Assembly: GCA_003344405.1 (NCBI GenBank)
Contig: NOWV01000071.1
Coordinates: 1 to 64,000, forward strand
Source of the DNA: Trichoplax sp. H2
Taxonomy: Eukaryota > Placozoa > Uniplacotomia > Trichoplacea
DNA: 64,000 nt
Direction of reading: 5' to 3'
The notes under the pieces were generated by a model. It had not been told where the DNA came from. It made no database searches and was given only the letters and a program-made list of their open reading frames with translations. A program made the position numbers and the translations under genes. This document shows positions 48,501 to 60,400 of the stretch, piece by piece; position 1 is the first letter of the stretch, and the number at the start of each line of letters is the position of its first letter.

Positions 48501-51500
48501 TATAAGATTAATTTTATTCGTTGAATACTTCCTCCATAGAAGTTGATGCGTTGATGCAAACTTGAGAAATATTGTCTTTAAATTTTTAAAGAGAGAGAGT
48601 CTAAATTATTCTTTCATTTTTTGTAAATTTAGAATATCTTAGATATAGCACAATAGCTTCGCAACTAGTAAATGAGTTTAAAAGCTTTTCCTATTGATTG
48701 ATATTTGCAGACATGCCGATGCGTTTCTGCAGCCCTTAGAAACGTTTTTGTAACATATTTAGGCACATTCGCTTTATAAATGTCTTTAAAATTCTGTAAA
48801 ACTGGACTGTTTTAAATCAATGATATAATTAAACTAAGGCTGAAAATTTTTAAACAGAATTTAGATTCGACCTCCAAGCCATTAGAATTCTTGAGAAAAT
48901 ACGAAATATTTCTACAGGGAAGTTGCCCTGATTTATTGCAGTTAATTTTAGATTTTGCACCTAGTGATAATCCCCTCTATCAACAAGCATACGAAAGCGC
49001 CTATCGATTAAGTGAGGAAGGGAAAGGCCTTTACATGAAATTAAGGTTGAAATAAATCTTTACTAATTTTCCTATTCAATGTTGGCAGATTTTGAAAAAG
49101 AGTTTTTATATACCTGTAGGCTAATGTTTATCTATCTTATGATGCATAGCTATACCCAAAGTAGGAAAGCTGATAAGTTCTATGATATACAGAATTTGCC
49201 TAAGGAAGAAGATGTGAATGTAAATGAATCAATTTAACTTTATTTAAGTTCCTTTTCATGTCATTGTCGTATGCTACATTTAATTTAGAGTAGATACACA
49301 AATACAGTGTACATAATCTCCCTTATATTAATCAAAGCCTAACTTACATAGCGAAAGGAAATAATGATATATCTATTTTTGAGTATTGAATTGTTGATAT
49401 TCTTCGTAGTTAATGGAATTGGTTATCGAAAGAGGTAACACATATACCCCGTTTGAAGGCAGAATTTATCAATTTGCAGAGAGTTTCGATCATAAAATCA
49501 AAGCGCGTGGATTTGGCCCAGTAAGCAATTCATCAATTTTGCCCATGTACCTGGCTATGTTTTATGTATCGTATTGTTTTTGTATAAATCGAGGAGAAGG
49601 AAGATTGTTATGCGTTAATAGTACAATACTTTTAGGAATCTATTTAGAATATATGAGACAGATGTTTTTAAATGTTCACGCTATAGCGGTTAAGTAAATG
49701 ACGATGATTTTTTGATATAGAGCACTTTTTCTCCTTTACGAAAGAAATGGTCATTAGAAAATTTATTAACTGATAATGTAGCAAGAATACTTATCGATAA
49801 GATGCCATTTTCTGCACTAGCTCACTCTTCATTGCAATGGAGACAGCATTTACTGTTTGTTGATGCAATATTTCAAAATTAATTAATATTCTTTTCGTTA
49901 AAAATTTTTTCTTCATTGCAATACAGGCAATAATTGCTGTTTTTTTTGAAAAGTCATAAATTATGAAAGTAGTAATAAGTTTCTGTAAGGCAGTTATATT
50001 TTTTTTAAGATAGGCTGGCATAATCGCTAGCATATGCAATATTACTGTATTTATTAGTAAGACACCATAAAAATGTATCATTAATTTTAAATTACGATTT
50101 TTGGACAGCATTTATTCTTTTTTGCAATATGTTAGTTATTACTATTTATTGATGCTATGTTACTATGATTTCTAGCGCTACGGGATGAATCTGTACCAAT
50201 ACAGTTGGGATGTTATTTCTGTTGAAGAAGGATTGCAATTGCCATTTATTCTTCAAAATGGCGAAAAAGCAATACACTTAGAGGCTTGTACCATCCAGTT
50301 TCTTGAAAAAAGCAATACGTCGTTTATGACTATTTCTGCAGAAAAGCATCAATTGCATGTGAGAAAATAACTTAGTCTTTAATCGGATTTAAATTAGACA
50401 GTAACTGTTAGTAAATTCGCTAATGATACTCTAAATTTGGCTTAGCTACAACTGTAGAATGGACGAGATAGAATAATTCCTTGCTTTAGATTCAATCTTA
50501 TCATATGTTCTTACGCTCAATTTTCAAGATTCTAAGTTGTAAAAAGCATTATTAATAGTATCATCCAACGATGTTAAATATTAAAAGATTTAGCTTTATT
50601 TATATCGTAAGACGGTTAACCTAGACTTATCAAAATTTTTTATCTAAATGACGATAGCTATGGGAAATAAAAGATGGAATGATTCATTGCAGACGAAGTT
50701 CTACCAATACAGAATTTTACATTAACAACTTTTCCTTTGTACCAGACACAACAAATATACTAGTAGCAATGGAAAGATATCAAAGATGGAATATGTATAT
50801 GCCCAAAGATTTGATCAACGAATGCTATATTGAGGTCAACTATTCTACACTAATTATATGTAGTGTACAGTAGTTTCTTATTATCCCTTTGAAGGCATTT
50901 CATAATCTTGACTTCTCTACTGCACTAACATACGAGTACTTCTATCTCAAGATTAATATCTCAGTATATTATACGTACCGTACTAATTAGTCCAGATCAA
51001 GCTTAATAAATTCATTTATCCTTTCAGGTTTGGACTTTGGAAAATCTTCAGCCTATCTCAAAGATAACAGTACCTGCTCGAATTAATAGTTCACTTAAAC
51101 CTCTGACTGGAAAGCCTGATCCAAGCAATCATCTAATATCTTATGTTGGTCATTTTGATGATAGCCGTTATTTAATATCTTATGGAGGCTTGGGCGGCTT
51201 ACTATCGATTAAAGATTGTCAAGATAAAACAGAGAAAGATTTTGCTGATCATTGGTCTAAAATGTTTAAGATAATTCATAATAATTACACTCACCTTGCT
51301 ATATCAAAAGACAAGAAATATTTGGCTGTTCTGACCTATTTTGGAGATGTTCTGGTAGGCATACCGTAGCAAAAGGACTATTAGAAGTCTTAAGCTATTT
51401 AGAATATGCTATAACATTGATTGCTTAAATTAAGGCACTGTAACCAGTTTTAATCCAATTTATGAATCTTGTAGATATGCAGTAGTTCTGTCTTTTTGTG

Positions 51501-54500
51501 TGCTATAACTCATCTTTAAAGCTCCTCCGCCTAGTATTGCTTCATGCCATAAGTAGGATCCCGTTCTTATCCAAAAGTTTATGATAAATTCAAATATATT
51601 ACCTTGGTACTGCATAATGAGCTGAAATAGGGTAGCTCCATGTGCATATCCGTACGATTTGTTTCGTGTTTTATTTATTACTTTAGTTTGTAGTAACTTT
51701 TTAAAGCCAATTTGACCATGTTAAATTGTTACTCAATGGTGATATAGTAACTATTCATCCAATATCATACTGCGATTTTCGTAAAATTATCTTCCTTGTT
51801 CTAATGAGCTCCCTCTTTCCGTCTTAGCATGTTTCCAACCTTACTCTGATAAACTTAAACATTTAACAACAATTTCTTGTTAGCCTGACTGCTTTCTAAT
51901 TATTTTTGATCACCTCATTCATTTTAGATCTATCAAGTTAGTGCTGATGAGGTTATATATTACTCCTTCATTGAATGTCAATTTGGTAGTTCCCAGATAT
52001 TTTTTGTAGATGACAGTTACAATATTATGGCCGACTTTGGAAACTCTCGCCTTTATTACACCTTTCCCAGTAAGTCTTACAACGATTAATAATAACTATA
52101 GTTGAGAAAGATTTCCTCAAATTATTTCTGAGCTTGGTGGTGCATTCTACTTTTAAGCTACACAAAAATCAATGCCACCTCATAGACTTGCTAATGCCGA
52201 TAGAAATTGCAATTCGCAAGTTCCCAAGCAAAAGATTGTTAATAATGCGCTAGTTCTGGTGGAAATGATCAAAGATGATGATGAATTGCAGCTAAAGGTT
52301 TGTCATTATGCTGGCAAAATATGGAATTATGGATTCTATCATTACTACATGTTTCTACAACTAATGAAAGACGAGCAATTGGGTCCTAATCTGGAAATGT
52401 TTGTTAATACAACAGGTTCACAGAGGCGATCGTTTAGAAGAAGTTACCTTCCATAATTTCGGCTCTCATTATAAATCGACTTTTATGTCGAAAGATCACT
52501 CCACTGTCGACTTCTTTCTGTTTGACGATTTCCCATATATTTTACTGATTGAAGTTTATGGTTGCAACGATAAAGATTGCTTAAAAGATCAAAATGAGAG
52601 ACATTTTCACTGCTTTCAAAGTGTAAGTTACAGTCTAAATTGACATTAAGGTATCGAATCATGCAAAATTGGCTGTTATAACACGGTACCATTGACGATG
52701 TTGTTAATATTCCTAATAATTCCGCTTACTACTGATTTCATCTACCAGTTATTATCTTCTCCCCCTATTGAAGTATAACAATTATTTTGCAATAATTTCT
52801 ACATCCACAGTTTAGTTGCACTCTGTTGCAAATGCTGAATAGGATACCTAGATATGAACGTGGAAGTTATCATCATCCAGTTTGCCATTCCCACAGTAAT
52901 AGCGTAGATTGCTTTTGTAAACTATTAATTTAACTCTAGTTGGGAAAGTAGTTGATGTTATATGTTAGTATCACACACTACTAGTGACAGAGTAAGTCCA
53001 CATACGCCAGTGCTAACGAAGAGCGCCTCTTACTGACTTAAAGAGACGACATTAGCTATATCACTAAATAAATCAGTTCCAACGACTGAATACTATATTA
53101 CAGTTATAGCATCACTGACAGTATAGACGAGGTGGTCAGAGAATTCCTACTATTTATTACTGAAAAAATCTTGACAACCAAGATTAGTCTTGACGATTCA
53201 ATAGCAATTGACAAATTAGTTGACAAACTAGCCCACTAACTAAGTAAAACGTGATTTCAGGCACCAGTCATTTATAGTCTCGTCAGAAGCTCCTGAAGCA
53301 CACAAAGTAAGACTATCTTTCTAGAGTTATATGAATTATTATAAATATTGTCAGTGCAGACTTTATAGAAGATAATTAATTAATAACCTTTATTATTAAG
53401 AACTAATAATAAACTAATAAAGAGCTTAACTCTTCACATAAAATGACAATTTAATACCTTAATAATATAATTCATTAATGAAATCAATTGTCAACTATAC
53501 TACCAGAGAATTATCATATTAATAGCTAACAAATTGTAACAGTTAGCAAAGGTGTTAGCTTTGCTCTATGAAAATGTAAAGAATTATATCAGACTAAACT
53601 TAACGATGAACAACTTTCAGGATCTGTTTTGCTTACGATACTAAATCATAAACACCATTGCAGTCTCCATTTTCGCTCGGCTTGCCTACTTCTATCAAAT
53701 AAGCAAAATTTTAATTTTTTCATAGCATTAAATCATGAACGCAATTACAGTCAAATTCTCATTGCTAGTCTTATGGTATCAATAGACAACTTTTAAGATT
53801 TGCCTTCCTTGCTCCATTAAGTCATTAATGCAATGGCAGTGGTCATATTTCACTTTGCTTGTCTAGATCTGCTGATAGACAACTTTTAGAATTACTATTA
53901 CTTGCAGCATTAATTAATTAAGGTTATCTTTCTTCATTTGTCATAAACATAATTGAAGATGTTGATAATCTTATTTTATATTATAGCTGAGAAGATTCGA
54001 CGATCTGGATCATGATTTATGGGTTAATGAAGTCTTGGTGAACGATTTCAAATATAAAGAATTTCAGCCTCTTCCCGAGGAAGAGATATCCCCTTTCTTA
54101 ATGGATGCCACACCAGAGCAAACAGCAGAAATCCAACGTTACAGTTTCCTAAAAAACGCAAGGCCTAACATTAAATTTCAATCCTTATATCGTCAGTATG
54201 ATAACCAAGTAATGATCATGATTACGGTGAGAATTAGCTGCATATTATAATTAACCCACATAATTACATCAATAAATATTTCCTAACAAAATAGGCATGC
54301 ACGAGACTAAAAGCCAACTAGGCTTTATTAATTTAAACTCTATTAATAATTTTTTACCATTTTAAATACTGCTAGCAATTTACTGCATATTTTAATATAA
54401 TTAAAAAAAGTGGCTTGGAATTACAGTATGTTAACGTCGTAGTAAAATTAAGCTTCGTCATCTTATGTTAGGAAAGTCGACGACTAATCATCTTGTTCAT

Positions 54501-56298
54501 GAATGCAACAAATGGCGTTATCACTGCTAAACACGTGGAAGAGATCAATGAGAGTACTCCAGAAATTGCTTATTTAGCAGATGAAAACTTTGTTCTTTAT
54601 GATGAATCCAATGAACAAGAATACTCTGACGACGAAAGATTCTTCACGGTATGATAACTACTTATGCATAAATATTTATTGATGCCAATTTGAAAACATG
54701 GATGATATCTACGCTTATCCCGTTCATGAACGCCGTCTAATTTTCTTTGGATTAATTACGAATTTTTACGGTCTTTACAACATTTAATAAGCTGTATAAT
54801 TCCAATAAACTTAGCTTAGTCAATCTCGACTATACGACCATAATATTCTAGAAATCAAGATTAGGAGATTTTATCCAATCAGATATTGATTAAAATCGTC
54901 TGGATTCTTGACGTGAAAATGTTTACTATGTATTTGCAACTCTATTCTTAGCTGTACAACACAAGTAGAATGGACTATTACAGCTCTAAAGATGTTTACG
55001 TTTATGCTTCTCCTAGATCTAGAACTGCAATCAACATTGCAATATTTTACCATTTTTTTGCTAGTATGAATATTATAATTCGCTACTTATATTTTGACCA
55101 GCTGTGTACAATTTAATATAGTACTGCAATTGCTGAGATATGTGCTCACCCGTAGGCCGTAGCCAATATGCTGCATTTTTATATATTGAAATTTAAAGCC
55201 TGCTGAGACTGCAATAAAATCGAATAATCAGATTTCTTACGCTTAATTGTAGCATAATATCATGCAAAATATCATAAAACTTCAATCTTTGGACCTATGA
55301 ATGCATAATATAGTAGAAGTAATTAGCTAGAAAAGCATTAACAAAAATTCCGACATCTTCATATAAGTGTGTTGCTATCACTTGTCCAATTTATTGATTT
55401 CCTATCAGTTTTGGATAGTAATGTACTCTTTAATATGTATCATAATTTAAATTGAAATCGATTTTGTCAAGGGATATGATTTATACTTATGCTTATATCT
55501 GTTTCATAGAAATACAGTATGCAAGCTGGCAATATTCATGCTGTGCAGCGTGTTAAAGCCAAAATATGCGATGAAGAAGAAATGCCGGTTTCTTCTTATT
55601 GCAAAATGACCATTTCTGATGACAACAAAGATGTCCAGTTGACCGATATTCTCTTAGTTGACGATGATGATAAAATCAAGGAACAATTTGGATTAACAGA
55701 CTGGAGAATTTCTGTAAGTAATGTTGTTCTCTTGCATTCTGTAGCTCGGGGCAAGGCTCCATCCTATCGATTCGTAACTTCTCTGATTAACATAGGCTTA
55801 CTTTTGTAAATTGAATCTTGCATAGAAAATGGAAAAATGTCGCCGTGTTTTAGGTGTCTTGATTCGTAAAGGAAATCAAGCTTTGGTATGTTTTTCAACG
55901 TTGTTTGCCTGTAGCACTTGAAACATTAAGTGGCTTTGTATAGGTTTTAAGCTTAAACCAACCCATTCTCAATGACCTTATTCTGTGTTGAAAAGGTATC
56001 TCGCAAACCTTGGCAAGGCAGTTATAATCAAGCTACTTTCTATGCAGGCGATCGAAAAATCTATTGCGAATCAATTCCTTGTCACCTACCTCATTTATGG
56101 GATAAAAAGTATACCATTACAACTGAGGGTAATGGAATTGAATTCTATGATAATGCAACATTGCAGCTAAAAAAGAAGTATTCGCCGACTTATTTTTCTA
56201 ATGAATATATCACTTCTGTTCAAGCAAGTCCTGATGGTAAAATAATTACTTTTACACAGCCTCATGGTTGCTTGAATATTATTAAAGCGATCTTTTAA
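45600..56298 (+). CDS. Apaf-1-like CARD/NB-ARC/WD-repeat protein (copy 1)
   Basis: Nineteen exons join in one frame to 1377 aa: 45600-45975, 46362-46589, 46754-46876, 47035-47189, 47369-47793, 48161-48488, 48858-49045, 49150-49219, 49410-49520, 50176-50358, 50658-50864, 51028-51354, 51928-52069, 52158-52297, 52416-52622, 53987-54226, 54472-54648, 55510-55713, 55996-56298. Order: CARD (GDRGFYIFCNILKEQSDEQL), P-loop GPSGTGKT, Walker B LFVFDEVEE, winged-helix region (IIWNLPVNEVSVILQELHRR), HD2 helices (YFINHLMAAEKDD; NPLYQQAYESA), then beta-propeller blades (HQLHLWEIKDG, VWTLENLQP, VQASPDGK). Apaf-1 nucleates the apoptosome that activates caspases; the same role is inferred. The sensor-1 motif reads ISTQS, lacking the usual Arg. 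The intron after 47189 has a GC donor. Start could instead be ATG 45697. WD repeats are divergent. Confidence 0.88.
52966..53263 (-). repeat. Dispersed repeat, copy B (inside intron)
   Basis: Inverted copy of 16946-17236. It lies in the 1.36-kb intron between exons 52416-52622 and 53987-54226 of the Apaf-1-like gene, by far the longest intron there, consistent with insertion. Confidence 0.8.
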
Positions 56299-57552
56299 AG
56301 TCGATGTATTTTTTGCAACGGATTATATAAAGTAGTGATAATGAAAAAGTGATTGAAAAGATATGAGCGTGCAGGAAATATCAATAGATTGATTTTCTAT
56401 AACTGGTAGATGGTAATATTAGTACGAGCACAGTTCATTCATGATATTGACTAGGCAGAATATTAGATGTTCTTCTTTATTGTAGGAGCCTATTAATCTG
56501 GATAAAAGTTTAAAACTCTTAGAGAATTAGAATATTAGGAAAGGTTATTAATAAAAGGGATATATTTTGGATCAATTCATAGATTGAAGCTTTGAATTAA
56601 AATTTGAACGTTTTTCTATAACAACCGAGTTTATAATATTATAAAAATGAACAGCGTATTTTTAATACGTGCGAAAATAAAACTAGCCCTTTTATTATGT
56701 AGATTACCTTACTGATTTAAATGACAATTACGCTACAAAGTATCCGTTATTCTAGCTCATAACTGTACTAAAGATAGAGACTCGGGCAATAGGTACCTTT
56801 GCACCAATTTGCCTTGATAGGTAAACAGGGAAACCTTATCGTTATCATCGGTTATTATTATCCATTATTGTCGGTATTTTTGACATCCTCTTATAATAAG
56901 ACTCAACCGTAGTAAAGCCAGAGAAAGCCAGATATTCAAGCTATAGGTACTGTAGCATCAATTTACTTTGATGGATAGACAAGGAAATGTTATCCCAGAT
57001 CCAAAGTTATAAATAAAGCCAGAAATAGTCCACAAAATAAAGCAATTTCGATTGAATATCATTATTTCTAATTCTGTATATCACAAAGTCGATGATAGTG
57101 GACAGCGATATTCTACCTTTGATATAAAAATAAAGGTACCATTATTCGTTTAACATCAGACCGTCGTTTCTCAGCTATTTCTAAGCGATAATTGTATCTA
57201 CCCTGATCATGATAAGTCACGATAGAGCTGTAAGTTAATCGGGACTAGCGCTTAGGTACATATTGATTATCGAATATATAATATAAAATATTGTTCACCA
57301 TTACAATCAGTCGTAATCGCGATCATCATCTACATTTCATCGCAACGTATAACGTATTCCGTAACTTGTGGTCATCCAGACTGGATACTTCTTCCGTCTG
57401 AGCATTGGGCACACGGTAATTGAAGTTTATTTTTAAAGAGGCGTAAGAAGAATTCAGTAGTAAGCGGATATAGGAGAAATATTCAATTTGATAAAATAGC
57501 TTTTTCAATTCGTCCATTGGAATTTTCTGGTAAACGCTACTGTACGAACTCG
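56299..57552. other. Intergenic between Apaf-1-like gene and transposase
   Basis: No gene seen. GGAGAAATATTCAATTTGAT near 57472-57491 partly matches, in inverted orientation, TTTTGAAATATTTCTCAGC near 58736-58754; these could be worn terminal repeats of the transposon but the match is short and AT-rich. Confidence 0.4.
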
Positions 57553-58597
57553 ATGAAGTATACACTCGAAGAAAGAGCTGAGATGGTGCGACTTATGCAC
57601 AAGTATGAGTCGTACATCTTAGCAAAAAGAGCATTCCAGGTCAAGTATCCTGGATTAAATCCGGCAGAGAAAACCTTTAAATACAACGTGAAGAAGTATG
57701 CAATGACCCAATCATGTCATCGAAAAAAGCATAAGAAGAGACCGAACTTGGTAGGACAACGAACACCAGTTATTCAGGCCATTATTGCAAACAATCCACG
57801 TAAATCAATAAGAGAAATAGCACGGGAAACTGGTATTCCAAGAAGTTGTGTGCATCACATTTTAAAATTTAAAATTAAAACCATATAGAAAAGTCCATCG
57901 TCATGAATTGTACGATAAAGACTACAAGAAACGTAAGAATGCATGTGATGCATTTCTCGAATCCATTCGACTTCAGAATAATTGGATGTATAATATCATA
58001 TTTACTGATGAGGCAACGTTCTTCACCAACGGCACTGTGTGCTCACAAAATAACAGTTGGTGGAGCAAAGATAAACCAAACCATTTTTCTATCAAGTCGA
58101 AACAAGCTAAGAAAGTTACAGTCTGGTGTGCCATTTATGCGAATGGCATCATTGGGCCATATTATTTTTATGAACCTGTTTGCGGTGTAAACTATCTTAC
58201 CATGTTGCAGCAATATGCGATACCTAAGATTAAGCAATTAGGCCTTCTTGATACCTGCCTATTTCAGCAAGATGGCTCTCCAGCCCATTATACTCGAAAT
58301 GTCATCGATTTCCTTCACACTACCTTCAAAGGTAGGTGGATCGGTAAATTGAATATTGCACCGATCACTTGGCCGGCACGTTCGCCGGACCTTACCCCAC
58401 TTGATTACTTTCTGTGGGGATACTTAAAACAACGTGTCTATCAACATAATTGTCGTCAGGATATTCCCATTCTTGAAAAAGTTATTGAAATGGAATTAGG
58501 CACAGTCACGCAGCAAATACTACATAATGTATACAATGCATTCCTTAAAAGAATACGGAAATGTGTTTCAGCTGGCGGAGGTCGCATTGAGTTATAA
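57553..58597 (+). pseudogene. Tc1/mariner-superfamily transposase, frameshifted
   Basis: Open frame 1 (57553-57888) encodes an N-terminal helix-turn-helix region (MKYTLEERAEMVRLMHKYES; KSIREIARETGIPRSCVHHI). Frame 2 (to 58597) encodes the catalytic core: FTDEATFF (first Asp), QQDGSPAHYTRNVIDFLH (second Asp) and WPARSPDLTPLDYFLWGYL (third Asp). A single-base indel in the A-rich stretch near 57865-57885 separates them; the rest is intact, ending GGGRIEL. I count 43 residues between the second and third Asp. The ATG at 57553 is chosen over an upstream TTG. The element lies between two Apaf-1-like genes. Inactive unless programmed frameshifting occurs. Confidence 0.85.
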
Positions 58598-60400
58598 ATT
58601 GGATGTTATGATTGATCTATTTCATTTGATGTTCCTTTTTCGCTTTCAGTGCTTATCGGAATGTATTTTAACTTGTGTTATCATGTTCTTGAATACAAAA
58701 AATAAATTGCCGACTATGTCCTACCATACTTATAATTTTGAAATATTTCTCAGCTTGCCTTCAATAAATAGACTTCATTTGCGAAGTAATGTTTACGATA
58801 AATTACAAATATGTCAATGTATGCGATCATGTTTGTTTTTGCGTTGGCTTAACACTTTTGAGTAGTAATTCTATTTCTGTGAACTCTGTCTGCTATGGCG
58901 ATACCATTACTGTATATTTGCAATGTTATTTAATGTTATCGTTCATGTAATTTCGGTAGCAAGATCATGTACTTCGTTATTACATATTGATACATTAAAG
59001 GTTAACAAACTATTATTTTCAAATTGAACTACGCCAAAAACTTCTTTCAAGCGAAAAGTATTGCCTTGATGTAAACAGGAGGTTCTTTTGAACCATAAGG
59101 CTTACAGCATATAAGATACCGGTAGTTTCCATCCTATTTTATAAAGCAGTGTCATATTGATCTTTATGAATCTTGCAACCTTCCACCAAATTTACACGAA
59201 GAGCATTCTGCTCGTTAGATATTTCATTTTCAGATTACTATTTAAATTGTATGAGTAATAGGAAACTTTTCGTCCTATAAAAGTGAGACGAATACTACCA
59301 GGTGAAATCATATACGTCTACTGTAGCTGAGATTACTACCATTTATTTATTTTAGGTTCTATTTATTTATTTTGCCTTTTAATTCTGCAGTAGTGACACT
59401 AGTTGCTGTTGCAGCCAGGTAAATACGATGCGAGTATATCTCAAGCGACTCTATTTGCTGTATTAAGTCTTAAGGGTTTTACCATATTTGCTATTAAAGA
59501 CTGAGATAGCCTTAATTTCTCGATGGATTCTTCTTTTAAGCTACACAACAGCTTATGTTAAAAGGCCTCTAAAGATTCGAGCATAATGTTTATTAAGCTC
59601 AAAATTGTTAATAATGTAATGGACCAATTATAGCGGAAATGATGCGAAACAGTGATGAATTACAATTGTACGTTATCGTTATTTCATCAAAATAATACCT
59701 GTAAACTGCAGAAAACAGCAATGCTCATAGCTTTAATTATAAATTCTGAAAGTTATGAGTGCTGCTATCTTCTGTAAATTATTTAACAATGACTCAGTAG
59801 GATAGACGACGGAATTTTGTATGTAGTCCATAAATAAATTACTATCTCTAGCGCTACTTTGAAATAGTGAACCAATAATTAGTCTCTCAGTTTGGCGGTT
59901 AAAATAGTTTATTGCTTAAATAATACTTTTGAGTACTAAAGGAGTAAAACTTAGAGCAGGTAACTAGCTCTGTACGTACGCTTTTAAAAGAGTCAGCCAT
60001 AATATGCTTCTTTGCTGCATATTGACAAACAAGCATTCATCTCTAAAACTATCCACCAATGGTACACCACTATTTTTAAGGTCTAAATATAATCCTTGAC
60101 ACTACTAGTCCACTTAGGACTAGCACCGCCTCTTACATACTGTACAATAAAATTACCGTAGGTCTTACTATGAAATCTATTTTATTACCGATCTAAAATC
60201 AATATTGAGAGATATGCTAACTACGGTAGCGAACCAACGCCCATCAGAAACATCCAAATCGGTGAGAGTTTCAATGTTCTCGTGGTAACAAAGTAAATAA
60301 AGCATAATAAATTCTTGATGATAGATTAACTTACTAAATCAGGTAGGATTGGTTCATTTTATTATCATCTTTATTGAGTGATGAAAGTAGAAAAAAGAGA
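58598..60400. other. Intergenic with Apaf-1-like exon remnant
   Basis: No intact gene. A decayed exon lies near 59538-59680 (separate entry). About 60225-60245 matches 5' flanking sequence of the first Apaf-1-like gene. Confidence 0.45.
59538..59680 (+). pseudogene. Remnant of an Apaf-1-like WD exon
   Basis: TTTTAAGCTACACAA, then CAAAATTGTTAATAATG, GGAAATGAT and GATGAATTACAATTGTA correspond in order to exon 52158-52297 of the intact gene (acceptor included). Stops and small indels destroy the frame. It is evidence for a further lost copy, or an ancestral 3' end, between the two genes. Confidence 0.7.

Noticed and set aside
49791-50111. A 106-codon minus-strand open frame inside the Apaf-1-like gene
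   Set aside because: Lies in an intron between exons 49410-49520 and 50176-50358; contains internally repetitive Lys/Ile/Met sequence and no recognised family.
55846-55887. A possible extra exon (VLIRKGNQAL) between the last two Apaf-1-like exons
   Set aside because: Has an acceptor and GTATGT donor, but its frame does not fit the phase-0 exit of the preceding exon; joining 55713 directly to 55996 keeps the frame.
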